A stretch of DNA of 64,000 bases from an uncultured Flavobacterium sp. (GCF_946478785.1 NZ_CAMLDD010000029.1:1-64000); one strand, 5' to 3'; shown: positions 43,278-51,677, numbered from the stretch's first letter. A program made the numbers and translations. Notes: generated from the sequence alone by a model not told the origin.

Positions 43278-43937
43278 ATGGCAATTAACTTAACCAAAGG
43301 ACAAAAGATTGATTTAAGAAAATCAAGCGGTGAGTCATTAACAAATTTTTGCGTCGGTGTAAACTGGGGAGCAATTGAAACAAAAGGATTCTTAGGATTA
43401 TCAAAAAATGTAACGGAAATCGACTTAGATTTAAGTTGTGTGCTAATTGATGACCAAAACAAACTTTGTGATCATTTATATTCTCCTTTATACAGAGTTG
43501 AAGTATTACAGCAATTTGGCTTGCCAAAAGGAAAGTTGTTGAGTGTAGATGGTGCCCTAAAACACACTGGAGATGACCTTGCAGGTGATACTGGCGGCGA
43601 CGACGGCTTGGATAATGAAATCATTACTGTTGACCTTTCTAAAGTTGATGCTAAAGTAAATCAGATATTTTTCTTTTTGAATAATGCAGGGAAAGAAGAT
43701 TTCTCACAAATTCCGTATGCAAAAATCAGAATGTACGAAGGTACTCCAACAAGAGTAGTTTCAGAATTTGCATCGTATAATGTTTCAGCCGATGCTCAAT
43801 ACGTAAACAAACGTTCCATTATTATGGGGAAATTATACAAACGTAATAATGAGTGGAAATTTAGTGCAATTGGAGATCCGACAGATGATACATTCTTAGG
43901 ACAGACTATTCATAAAATCGTTCAGTCTTACCTGTAA
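43278..43937 (+). CDS. TerD family protein (fifth copy, VNWGAI type)
   Basis: A 219-residue TerD of the second subtype: FCVGVNWGAIETKGFLGLSKN, IDLDLSCVLIDDQ, HTGDDLAGDTGGDDGLDNEIITVDL, YAKIRMYEGTP. It is longer than the copy at 40007 because of an insertion of about 15 residues (LYSPLYRVEVLQQFG region) before the SVDGALKHTGDD segment. Its stop overlaps the next start in TAATG. Confidence 0.93.
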   Translation: MAINLTKGQKIDLRKSSGESLTNFCVGVNWGAIETKGFLGLSKNVTEIDLDLSCVLIDDQNKLCDHLYSPLYRVEVLQQFGLPKGKLLSVDGALKHTGDDLAGDTGGDDGLDNEIITVDLSKVDAKVNQIFFFLNNAGKEDFSQIPYAKIRMYEGTPTRVVSEFASYNVSADAQYVNKRSIIMGKLYKRNNEWKFSAIGDPTDDTFLGQTIHKIVQSYL

Positions 43938-44347
43938 TGGAAATCAAAAACATCGACGGACTAAGAGTTTCACAAATAAGAGACATGGTTCAGCAAGGAG
44001 GGAAGTTTGTTGTATTCCCATACACAGTGTCATTTATATTAATGACTTTAAAAAGAAGTTCTGATATTTATTTCATCAAAGCTGATGAAAATACATTTAA
44101 ATATTCTTATGGTTATGTTTTTCTTAACCTAATTGTTGGCTGGTGGGGTTTCCCATGGGGACCAATATATACAATAGGTTCTGCTTACCATCATATCGTA
44201 GGAGGGAAAAATTTAACTCCTGAAGTTATGAGTCACTTAACACAGCATGATCCCGAAACAAATACAAATACTTACAATATCGGAGGTGTTGAAAGCTCTA
44301 ATCAGGCCGGTAATCTTGAAACGCCAACTTATAATATTCCTGTATAA
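43937..44347 (+). CDS. Uncharacterised membrane-associated protein of the Ter cluster (136 aa)
   Basis: The product is 136 residues, coupled to the upstream TerD gene by a TAATG stop-start overlap. The N-terminal half is soluble (VSQIRDMVQQGGKFVVFPYTVSF with LMTLKRSSDIYFIKAD). A hydrophobic loop YVFLNLIVGWWGFPWGPIYTIGSAY follows, and a polar Asn/Thr-rich tail ends it. The segment of four aromatic-glycine pairs could be a re-entrant or amphipathic membrane contact. No known family is recognised. Its place directly before three vWA genes suggests a membrane adaptor (inference). Confidence 0.75.
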   Translation: MEIKNIDGLRVSQIRDMVQQGGKFVVFPYTVSFILMTLKRSSDIYFIKADENTFKYSYGYVFLNLIVGWWGFPWGPIYTIGSAYHHIVGGKNLTPEVMSHLTQHDPETNTNTYNIGGVESSNQAGNLETPTYNIPV

Positions 44348-44360
44348 ATAAATTATAACC

Positions 44361-44999
44361 ATGAGAAGACTGCCTGTATATTTATTATTAGACACATCCG
44401 GTTCAATGACCGGTGAGCCTATCGAAGCTGTGAAAAACGGTGTTCAAATGATGATTAGTTCATTAAGGCAAAATCCGCAGGCTATTGAAACCGCTTTTTT
44501 AAGCGTAATTACTTTCGATACTACAGCGCAGCAAATTATTCCGCTAACCGATTTGGCTTCTTTTCAAATGGTCGATCTTAAAGCAACCGGTGTAACTGCA
44601 TTGGGAGAAGCATTAAGATTAGTGGCTCAGAAGATAGAAACTGAAGTTGCTAAAACAACTACAGAGCAAAAAGGCGACTGGAAACCATTAGTATTTATCA
44701 TGACTGATGGAATTCCGACAGATAATTGGGAAAGCGGCCTGAATGAGTTTAAGAAAGTGAAAACTGCTTATACTGTTGCTTGTGCAGCAGGAGGTGGTGC
44801 AGATGCGGCTATTTTAAAACAAATTACAGATAATGTAGTAAGTCTTGATACTGCAGATAGTGCTGGTATTGGCAAGTTTTTTCAATGGGTAACCGCTTCG
44901 ATTGGAGTTACTTCAACAAAAGTCGAAGATTCAGGAAAAGAATTTACAAATTTAAAAGAATTACCTCCGCCGCCATCAGAATTAAACATCGTAGTTTAA
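44361..44999 (+). CDS. TerY-like vWA domain protein (first copy)
   Basis: A single von Willebrand A domain, 212 residues. The MIDAS metal site is complete: D-T-S-G-S in YLLLDTSGSMTGEPI, a threonine in ATGVTALGEAL, and an aspartate in VFIMTDGIPTD. The C-terminus ends in ELPPPPSELNIVV. TerY proteins are cytoplasmic and are proposed to form a phosphorylation-linked complex with a PP2C phosphatase and a kinase, both encoded downstream. A 156-nt gap without a recognised gene follows. Confidence 0.94.
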   Translation: MRRLPVYLLLDTSGSMTGEPIEAVKNGVQMMISSLRQNPQAIETAFLSVITFDTTAQQIIPLTDLASFQMVDLKATGVTALGEALRLVAQKIETEVAKTTTEQKGDWKPLVFIMTDGIPTDNWESGLNEFKKVKTAYTVACAAGGGADAAILKQITDNVVSLDTADSAGIGKFFQWVTASIGVTSTKVEDSGKEFTNLKELPPPPSELNIVV

Positions 45000-45155
45000 A
45001 TTTTGATAGGGCGGAGTTTATATTATCGTTTTTAATTAATACACTTTTGAGTATTGCATCTTTAAGGATGTTGCGCTAAGACAAGCATGCCTTTCAAGTT
45101 CTAAAACAATTTGAAAGTTAAGTAATTTCATTGTTATAACATTTTTAAAAGTAAT
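45000..45155 (+). other. Non-coding gap inside the Ter cluster
   Basis: This 156-nt stretch is the widest interval in an otherwise nearly gapless cluster. No credible gene is seen. It could hold an internal promoter for the vWA-phosphatase-kinase half or be a leftover of the duplication that produced the two short vWA genes. Confidence 0.4.
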
Positions 45156-45791
45156 ATGAGAAGACTACCAGTATATTTTTTATTAGATACTTCGGGTTCT
45201 ATGTATGGCGAACCTATTCAGGCGCTGAATAATGCTTTGAGCGGGATGATAAACACATTGCGATCAGATGCACAGGCTTTAGATTCGCTGTGGATAAGCA
45301 TTATAACCTATGATCGTGAAGTAAAAGAAATTGTCCCATTGACTGAACTGGTAAACTTTCAGCTGCCTGAAATTATTTGTCCGCAAAGTGGCCCAACAAA
45401 TACCGGAGCCGGACTTGATTTTGTTATTCAAAAAGTAAATAAAGAAGTTATAAAAGGTTCAGAAACCCAAAAAGGAGATTGGAAACCTTTGCTTTTTGTT
45501 TTTACTGATGGAAAACCTTCTGATATTCAGTTTTACAGAGAAAAAACCCGTGAAATACGAAATATGGGCTTCGGAGCGGTGGTCGGCTGTGCCGCCGGAC
45601 ATATGGCTAATGATGATATTTTAAAAGAATTGACCGATAATGTAGTGCATTTAGCATCAGCTGATAGTTCCACATTGAAACAGTTTTTTAAATGGGTTTC
45701 TGAAACGATTGAACAAGGTAATAAAAGTCAGGGGACAGGAGAAAGTGTTACATTACCACCTCCTCCAAGTGAAATAATAGTAGTTATTTAA
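45156..45791 (+). CDS. TerY-like vWA domain protein (second copy)
   Basis: A 211-residue vWA domain closely related to the preceding copy: FLLDTSGSMYGEPI, threonine in GPTNTGAGLDFV, aspartate in LFVFTDGKPSD, and the same proline-rich end TLPPPPSEIIVVI. The MIDAS is intact. The shared C-terminal PPPPSE motif may be a docking tail, since the third, longer vWA protein lacks it. Only 2 nt separate it from the next gene. Confidence 0.94.
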   Translation: MRRLPVYFLLDTSGSMYGEPIQALNNALSGMINTLRSDAQALDSLWISIITYDREVKEIVPLTELVNFQLPEIICPQSGPTNTGAGLDFVIQKVNKEVIKGSETQKGDWKPLLFVFTDGKPSDIQFYREKTREIRNMGFGAVVGCAAGHMANDDILKELTDNVVHLASADSSTLKQFFKWVSETIEQGNKSQGTGESVTLPPPPSEIIVVI

Positions 45792-45793
45792 TT

Positions 45794-46276
45794 ATGGAAG
45801 TACTCTCGGCTATAATATCAATCATTGGGATAGTTGTACATCTAATTCAAAAAGCGGATAATTCATCATACAGAAGCAGCAGTATAAGCTATACTGATAC
45901 TACCTATCAGGTTGTTCATGAATTTACTCCAGCAGAAAAATTAGAAAACATGAACATTGACAGTTTGAACATCTGTTACAAAACTGCCGGAATTATTGGT
46001 TTTTCTATTGAAAATGCCAGACGCACTTTGCTTAATCATTATGTACAGAGTGATTTTTATATAGACGATGTTATTATACGTCAAAATTGTATGTACATAA
46101 AAGTAATGCATGCTATTCCTTATAATGGAGGAAATAAATGTTATGGTGCTTCTTTTTCTGTCAATTTTATGACTGTAAATAATGGCGTTTCTGTATACGG
46201 ATCAAAAAAAATTAATCCCGATGAAGAACTGGTTTTTAAAGAAATCGCAAACGAATTATTAAAAGCTATTTCCTAA
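45794..46276 (+). CDS. Uncharacterised protein of the Ter cluster (160 aa)
   Basis: A 160-residue protein with an N-terminal hydrophobic helix (MEVLSAIISIIGIVVHLI) that could be a membrane anchor. A Ser/Thr/Tyr-rich linker (NSSYRSSSISYTDTTYQV) leads to an alpha-beta domain with IDSLNICYKTAGIIGFSIENARRTL, YIDDVIIRQNCMYIKVM and YGASFSVNFMTV. The stop overlaps the next ATG by one base (TAATG). No family is recognised. The phosphorylatable linker next to kinase and phosphatase genes is suggestive only. Confidence 0.75.
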   Translation: MEVLSAIISIIGIVVHLIQKADNSSYRSSSISYTDTTYQVVHEFTPAEKLENMNIDSLNICYKTAGIIGFSIENARRTLLNHYVQSDFYIDDVIIRQNCMYIKVMHAIPYNGGNKCYGASFSVNFMTVNNGVSVYGSKKINPDEELVFKEIANELLKAIS

Positions 46277-46527
46277 TGAATATTATAAAATTTTTTATTC
46301 AGATTCTAATTATTGGGTTGTTTTTATATTCCAAATTATTGCCTTACAAAGACAAGTTAAATCCACAATACAGAAGCATTTTTGATTTTTTCAATACTAT
46401 TTTTTCGCCCATATTCAATTTTCTGAAAACAATAATAAAACCTTTTCAGGTTGGAATTGGTTTAGCTGTTGATATGACACAGGTTTTGCTTTTAATTATT
46501 TTTTTAATGTTATTAAATTTCCTTTAA
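46276..46527 (+). CDS. Small membrane protein of the Ter cluster (83 aa)
   Basis: The 83 residues include a membrane helix at the N-terminus (IIKFFIQILIIGLFLYSKLL), a basic-aromatic middle (KLNPQYRSIFDFFNTIFSPIFNFL) and a second hydrophobic helix at the C-terminus (VLLLIIFLMLLNFL). The start overlaps the previous stop and the stop abuts the start of the third vWA gene directly, so it is translated as part of the cluster. Probable membrane tether for the soluble Ter components; function not established. Confidence 0.72.
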   Translation: MNIIKFFIQILIIGLFLYSKLLPYKDKLNPQYRSIFDFFNTIFSPIFNFLKTIIKPFQVGIGLAVDMTQVLLLIIFLMLLNFL

Positions 46528-47580
46528 ATGAGAAGATTACCCATATATTTTCTAATCGATATTTCGGAGTCAATGGTTGGCGAACCAATTCAGCAGGTTG
46601 AAGAAGGACTGGCTACCATAATTCAGGCTTTAAAAACTGACCCGCATGCACTTGAAACGGTTTTTGTTTCAATTATTGTATTTGCAGGTCAGCCTAAAAC
46701 ATTGGTTCCTCTTCAGGAAATCGTGAGCTTTTACCCGCCAAAATTTCCAATTGGCAGTGGTACATCTTTGAGCAAAGGTTTAGGACATTTAATGTATGAA
46801 TTAAGAACTAATATCGTTAAGACAACATATGAGGTAAAAGGCGATTGGAAACCTATTGTTTTTTTATTTACTGATGGAGTTCCAACGGACGATAGTAAAA
46901 TAGCAATAAACGAATGGAAACAAAACTGGCAAAGAACAGCCAATTTAATTGCGATTTCTTTCGGAAACGAAACAGATACAAGATTATTAGGGGAGCTTAC
47001 AGAGAATGTACTTCATTTTAAAAACACAAACGTACAGTCGTACAAAGAGTTTTTTAAATGGGTAACAGATTCTATTAAAACCAGTAGTATAAGTGTGGAA
47101 AATAATTCGAGTGGTTTTGAACTGGCAAAATTAGACGGAGAAACACTTTCGAAAATAGATTTAACCAAAGAGGAAACAAATCGCCAGTATGTCGATGATA
47201 ATTTTGTGGTTTTAAACGGCAAATGCCAAAATACTAAAAGGCCGTATTTAATGAAATATCGCAAAACTATTGCGGAGTCTATTTATGCCGGAATCGAATT
47301 ATCCTCTAAAAATTACAAATTGGTTGGTGCCTATCAGGTTGATAATTCCTATTTTGAATTGGCAGATTCTGGTAATTTCAGTAATAAAGTAAATACAGAT
47401 GAACTTATCGGTGGGCCAACCTGTCCGTGTTGCGGTAATCAAATTGCTTTTGCCGTTTGTGTCTGCGGAAAAATACATTGTATTGGTGATGAAGATGTTA
47501 GTGCCTGTCCGTGGTGCAATAATCAAGGAAGTTATGGCAGCGGTGGAGGAGGATTTGATGTAAACAGAACACAGGGATAA
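46528..47580 (+). CDS. TerY-like vWA protein with C-terminal zinc-binding domain (third copy)
   Basis: The product is 350 residues. The vWA domain (1-195) has D-I-S-E-S in FLIDISESMVGEPI, so the MIDAS D-x-S-x-S pattern is kept although the usual Gly is Glu; the second and third motifs are GSGTSLSKGL and LFTDGVPTD. The C-terminal domain (about 230-350) is a TerY-C type treble-clef/zinc ribbon with CPCCGNQIAFAVCVCGKIHC and CPWCNN. It likely bridges the vWA module to the downstream phosphatase and kinase, the typical TerY-PP2C-kinase triad. Confidence 0.93.
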   Translation: MRRLPIYFLIDISESMVGEPIQQVEEGLATIIQALKTDPHALETVFVSIIVFAGQPKTLVPLQEIVSFYPPKFPIGSGTSLSKGLGHLMYELRTNIVKTTYEVKGDWKPIVFLFTDGVPTDDSKIAINEWKQNWQRTANLIAISFGNETDTRLLGELTENVLHFKNTNVQSYKEFFKWVTDSIKTSSISVENNSSGFELAKLDGETLSKIDLTKEETNRQYVDDNFVVLNGKCQNTKRPYLMKYRKTIAESIYAGIELSSKNYKLVGAYQVDNSYFELADSGNFSNKVNTDELIGGPTCPCCGNQIAFAVCVCGKIHCIGDEDVSACPWCNNQGSYGSGGGGFDVNRTQG

Positions 47581-47583
47581 TTT

Positions 47584-48993
47584 ATGGAAGAGACTAAAAG
47601 ATATCTTCAATCTTTTTTATCCCAGCATAAAATAGACATTCCTTTAGGTAAAGCAGCTCTTTTTGATGAGTTTATTGCCAATGAAAAAAATGTCAATGCA
47701 GTAAAAATAATTCAGGAACACCAAAAAATGATTATGCAGAATTGGATATTGAAAAATAGAATTGATGATATTTTAGTACAAACGGTATCCATACCAAATG
47801 GCACGGTAAATAAAAAATATCAGGCAAAAATTGATTTCAATACTTTGGGTTGGAATGATTTTATTTCCTTTGAAATTAAGGGTTTAGAAAACACCGGACT
47901 CGAGTTTAATGAAACCGAAGAATTACTTTCGGGAATTCCTCAAATAAGCGGTGATTTAAGAATAAGCATATTATTTAAAGTTGATGGCGAATCGGAAGAT
48001 TCGGTTTTAAATGAAAAAACACTAATACTTATCATAAATCCAGATCCAAAATCCTTGTGGAAAAATCTTGAAAGCGATAAAAATGACCCTTTCTGGAAAC
48101 CGGATAATGAAGCCGTTGTCGATAAGTTTTTAGACAAAAATTTAGTAGTATCTTCAAAAAGAGGAAGAAGTCATGCCAATGTAGGCTCTTTTCGGGAAGA
48201 TGAATTTGGGTATAAAAATCTTGAAAAAAGTGGCTGGAGTATTTTAGCAGTTTCAGATGGTGCAGGTTCTGCAAAATTATCAAGAAAGGGCTCAAAAATA
48301 GCTTGTGAATCTGTTATTCAATATTTTCAAGAAAATTTAAACCCGGATAATTTAAAAGAATTCGATGATGTTTTAGCCGATCATCATACTAAAATAAGTC
48401 ACGAAACATCAAAAAAAATAAGTCATTTTGTTTATCAGAATCTTTCAAAAGCTGCCCATTTTGCACATCAAAAAATAGAAGAATTTGCGATAAAAAGCGA
48501 AATTGAGCTAAAGAATTTTCATGCTACTTTAATTTTTGCTTTGGTTAAAAAGTATGATTTTGGATATGCCATTCTAACTTTCGGAATTGGCGATTGCCCA
48601 ATCGGATTATTAAATAAAGACCTCACAGAAATCAAATTAATGAATTGGCTTGATGTTGGTGATTATGGTGGCGGAACACGTTTCATTACCATGCCTGAAA
48701 TCTTTCAAAGTGATAAATTTTCAACACGATTTGGTTTTAAACTGGTTGATGATTTCTCTTATTTAATGCTGATGACAGATGGAATTTATGACCCTAAATT
48801 TGTAGTGGAAGCCAATTTGGAGAAAATTGAAAGCTGGAAAGAATTTATTGATGATTTAAAAGGGAAAAATGAAGACGGAATCAAAGTAGATTTTGATAAA
48901 AACAATCCCGATATTGCAGAGCAGCTTTCCACCTGGATGGATTTTTGGAGTCCGGGAAATCATGATGACAGAACCCTTGCCATAATTTATTAA
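47584..48993 (+). CDS. PP2C-type protein phosphatase with N-terminal Ig-like domain
   Basis: A 469-residue protein. Residues about 60-160 (SIPNGTVNKKYQAKIDF through SGIPQISGDLRISILFKVDG) look like a putative-Ig (He_PIG) beta-sandwich. Residues about 195-469 form a PP2C domain: an early RGRSHANVGSFREDEFG, the metal-binding DGAGSAKLSRKGS, GIGDCPIG, LMLMTDGIYDP and NHDDRTLAIIY at the end. It dephosphorylates serine/threonine in the TerY triad. There is no signal peptide, so the Ig-like module is cytoplasmic. It is packed 3 nt from the genes on both sides or closer. Confidence 0.92.
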   Translation: MEETKRYLQSFLSQHKIDIPLGKAALFDEFIANEKNVNAVKIIQEHQKMIMQNWILKNRIDDILVQTVSIPNGTVNKKYQAKIDFNTLGWNDFISFEIKGLENTGLEFNETEELLSGIPQISGDLRISILFKVDGESEDSVLNEKTLILIINPDPKSLWKNLESDKNDPFWKPDNEAVVDKFLDKNLVVSSKRGRSHANVGSFREDEFGYKNLEKSGWSILAVSDGAGSAKLSRKGSKIACESVIQYFQENLNPDNLKEFDDVLADHHTKISHETSKKISHFVYQNLSKAAHFAHQKIEEFAIKSEIELKNFHATLIFALVKKYDFGYAILTFGIGDCPIGLLNKDLTEIKLMNWLDVGDYGGGTRFITMPEIFQSDKFSTRFGFKLVDDFSYLMLMTDGIYDPKFVVEANLEKIESWKEFIDDLKGKNEDGIKVDFDKNNPDIAEQLSTWMDFWSPGNHDDRTLAIIY

Positions 48994-48995
48994 GT

Positions 48996-50507
48996 ATGAG
49001 TACGATTACAGTAAAATCAATTAATGATGCAGCAAAGACTTATCAATTTGTTGATAATGGCGAGCCTATGCGCGGTGGTGTAAAGGATGTTTATTTTAGT
49101 CCAGACAGAAAATATGTTGTTGCTATATTTAGGGACAAATTAGATTTTAATCAAAAAGAAAGGCTTCAAAGAATTACTAATAAATATTTAACTCAGATTC
49201 AAAATGGCGATGCCGGAGATTATTATTTGAATGAAGTCTACAGATGGCCAACTGACGTTATTGAACATAGAGGATTAACCGGAATTATTGTCCCTATTTA
49301 CGATTCTAAGTTTTTCTTTAAAAAAGGATATGAAACCAGTGATTTAATTCAGGGAAAAGAAAAAAACGGAAAATGGTTTGCCGGATCAAAGTTTAGAAAT
49401 CCACATTTTCCTCTTCGTGTTGCCAAATCAGAATTGGGTGATTGGCTGAGTTATTTTCAGGTGTGTGTTAATTTGACTCGCGGTGTTAAAAAAATGCACG
49501 CAATGGGATTAGCACATTCTGACTTGTCATATAATAACGTTTTGATTGATCCAATCAATAAATCAGCCTGTATGATAGATTTGGACGGATTGGTTGTTCC
49601 GGGATTATTTCCGGCAGAAGTTATAGGTACGGCAGAATTTATTGCTCCTGAAGTACTTTCGACGAAACATTTAAACAAAACAGATCCAAATAGAAAATTA
49701 CCAAGCAGATTAACAGATTTGCACGCCTTGCCAGTATTGATATACATGTTTTTACTCCACAGACATCCGTTAAAAGGAGGGAAAGTACACGACTTAGATA
49801 CTGAAAAAGATGACTTGCTGTCTATGGGTGAAAAAGCAATGTTTATAGAACATCCAACAGACCCAATGAACCGGCCAAAACTCAATCAGGTTTCAAAATG
49901 GGATTTACCTTGGGCGGATATTACAAAATTACCTTATACCATCACAGGACCATATCTAAAAACCTTATTCGATAAAGTTTTTATAGAGGGATTACATAAT
50001 CCGATGCAAAGACCGAATGCAGAGGAATGGGAAATCGCCTTATTGAAAACAACTGATTTAATGCAGAAATGCCATAACGTTTCATGTGAACAAAAATGGT
50101 ACGTTTTTGATAATACCAATACGCCAAAATGCCCGTTTTGCAATACCGCTCACAAAGGAACATTGCCGGTTTTAGATTTGTATTATCAGTTTCAGGAGAC
50201 TGTTTGGAAACCCGAAAATCATAGGTTAATGGTTTATAACGATCAATACTTGTTTCAATGGCATGTTAATCGTAATATTGCCCGAAATGAAAAGCTGAAA
50301 GCAGAACAAAAGGTGCCAGTGGGATATTTTACTTTTCATAATGATAAGTGGGTATTTGTTAATCAAAAACTAACATCATTAAAGGATATTACAGAAGACA
50401 AAGAAATACCTATTGGATCAATGCTGGAGATTACGGATGGCAAAAAAATATTGCTGTCAAAAGAAGAAGGCGGGAGAGTTATAGTAGTTACAATGGCTAA
50501 TCAATAA
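48996..50507 (+). CDS. Protein kinase-like protein of the TerY triad with zinc ribbon
   Basis: The gene encodes 503 residues. Kinase domain about 1-340: catalytic loop HSDLSYNN (His174, Asp176, Asn181) and metal motif IDLDG (Asp195, replacing DFG); the glycine-rich loop is reduced to GEPMRGGVKDVY. Residues about 355-385 contain CHNVSCEQ and CPFCN, a zinc ribbon. The last 110 residues (LVVTMAN-ending, with GYFTFHNDKWVFVNQKL) resemble a degenerate FHA-like beta-sandwich. It forms a kinase/phosphatase pair with the preceding gene. Confidence 0.88.
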   Translation: MSTITVKSINDAAKTYQFVDNGEPMRGGVKDVYFSPDRKYVVAIFRDKLDFNQKERLQRITNKYLTQIQNGDAGDYYLNEVYRWPTDVIEHRGLTGIIVPIYDSKFFFKKGYETSDLIQGKEKNGKWFAGSKFRNPHFPLRVAKSELGDWLSYFQVCVNLTRGVKKMHAMGLAHSDLSYNNVLIDPINKSACMIDLDGLVVPGLFPAEVIGTAEFIAPEVLSTKHLNKTDPNRKLPSRLTDLHALPVLIYMFLLHRHPLKGGKVHDLDTEKDDLLSMGEKAMFIEHPTDPMNRPKLNQVSKWDLPWADITKLPYTITGPYLKTLFDKVFIEGLHNPMQRPNAEEWEIALLKTTDLMQKCHNVSCEQKWYVFDNTNTPKCPFCNTAHKGTLPVLDLYYQFQETVWKPENHRLMVYNDQYLFQWHVNRNIARNEKLKAEQKVPVGYFTFHNDKWVFVNQKLTSLKDITEDKEIPIGSMLEITDGKKILLSKEEGGRVIVVTMANQ

Positions 50508-50537
50508 ATTTAAAATCTAACTTAATTAATATTTAAA

Positions 50538-51536
50538 ATGAATCAACACCCTATTTTTTCAGAACATCCAGGACTTATAATAGTATTTGCAGTCGCAGTT
50601 GTGATCATGCTATTGCTGGATTTGGGAATTTTCAACAAGAAAAGTCATGTCGTAACGAATAAAGAAGCCATAACATGGTCATTAGTCTGGATTAGTTTAG
50701 CCATGATTTTTAGTGGTTTAATTTATCACTTCGCCGGAGCAACTAAGTTTTATGAGTTTCAGTCGGCTTACTGGATTGAAAAAGCACTTTCTGTAGATAA
50801 TCTATTTGTTTTTATATTAGTTTTTAAGTTTTTTGATGTACAAAACGAGAACAAGCACAAAGTTTTATTCTGGGGGATTATCGGTGCCCTTGTTTTAAGA
50901 GCAATTTTTATATTCTCGGGAGCTTTCTTAATTGAACTTACCTACCTAAACAAACTTTTAAGCCTTGCTGGTTTAGAAGGATTTAAATATGATATCAATC
51001 TAATTATGACTGCTTTCGGATTGTTTCTGGTATATGCTGGAATCAAATCATGGTCTGCAGGAGATGAAGACGATGATGAAGATTACAACGATACAAGAGG
51101 AGCAAGGTTGATCAGAAAGTTCTTTAGCGTTTCTGATAAATACGATGGAGATAAATTCTTCACTTACGAGAACGGAAAAAAATTAGCAACACCACTTTTA
51201 GTAGTTGTAGCTGTAATCGAGTTTACTGATTTACTTTTTGCTGTGGATTCTATTCCTGCAATTTTTGCAATATCAAATGACCCATTTATACTTTATACAT
51301 CTAATATTTTTGCAATTTTAGGTTTAAGAGCCTTGTTTTTCTTGTTGGATAATTTTATTCATTTATTCAGCAGGTTACAGTATGGTTTAGCGATTATTCT
51401 AGCCTTTATTGGTATAAAAATGATTATTGCTCCATTTTATCATATCGAGTCAATTTATTCTTTAATTGTAATTGGAGGTGTTCTTTTGATTTCAGTAATA
51501 GCTTCAGTAATGTTGCCTGAAGCAAAAGAGGCTTAA
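50538..51536 (+). CDS. terC: TerC family integral membrane protein
   Basis: A 332-residue protein with about nine membrane helices. Family motifs: YWIEKALSVDNLFVFILVF and VVAVIEFTDLLFAVDSIPAIFAI, each with the conserved acidic residues inside a helix that are thought to bind metal ions. An acidic cytoplasmic loop (GDEDDDEDYND) lies in the middle. TerC/Alx proteins export Mn or associate with secretion complexes and form the membrane hub of Ter systems. It is the last gene of the cluster, 30 nt after the kinase gene, followed by a terminator. Confidence 0.95.
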   Translation: MNQHPIFSEHPGLIIVFAVAVVIMLLLDLGIFNKKSHVVTNKEAITWSLVWISLAMIFSGLIYHFAGATKFYEFQSAYWIEKALSVDNLFVFILVFKFFDVQNENKHKVLFWGIIGALVLRAIFIFSGAFLIELTYLNKLLSLAGLEGFKYDINLIMTAFGLFLVYAGIKSWSAGDEDDDEDYNDTRGARLIRKFFSVSDKYDGDKFFTYENGKKLATPLLVVVAVIEFTDLLFAVDSIPAIFAISNDPFILYTSNIFAILGLRALFFLLDNFIHLFSRLQYGLAIILAFIGIKMIIAPFYHIESIYSLIVIGGVLLISVIASVMLPEAKEA

Positions 51537-51585
51537 AACGAACAATATATTTATTGATTTAGATACTTCTAAAATTAAATAAATA

Positions 51586-51621
51586 AAAAGGATTGAAAAT
51601 TAATTAATTTTCAATCCTTTT
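51586..51621 (+). terminator. Terminator at the end of the Ter cluster
   Basis: A perfect palindrome, AAAAGGATTGAAAATTAA followed by its complement, ends in TTTT. It closes the transcript after terC. Confidence 0.8.
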
Positions 51622-51669
51622 GTCGTTTACATGTTTGATAGATTAGTCCATTATCAGGTTATTTATTTA

Positions 51670-51677
51670 TATCTTTG
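51670..51677 (+). promoter_or_regulatory. Predicted -7 promoter element of pdxA
   Basis: TATCTTTG matches TAnnTTTG, 31 nt before the ATG at 51709. GGAG at 51702-51705 just before that ATG is one of the few Shine-Dalgarno-like sequences in the window and favours the ATG over a TTG at 51700. Confidence 0.5.

Noticed and set aside
45000..45155. A coding gene in the gap between the two short vWA genes
   Set aside because: A frame from 44885 to 45079 mostly overlaps the first vWA gene in another phase and shows no coding-like pattern in the gap.
37313..51536. Simple tellurite-resistance operon label
   Set aside because: TerY/PP2C/kinase, HAD and phosphoribosyltransferase genes go beyond the plasmid ter operon; a general stress or defence role fits the content better, though it is unproven.
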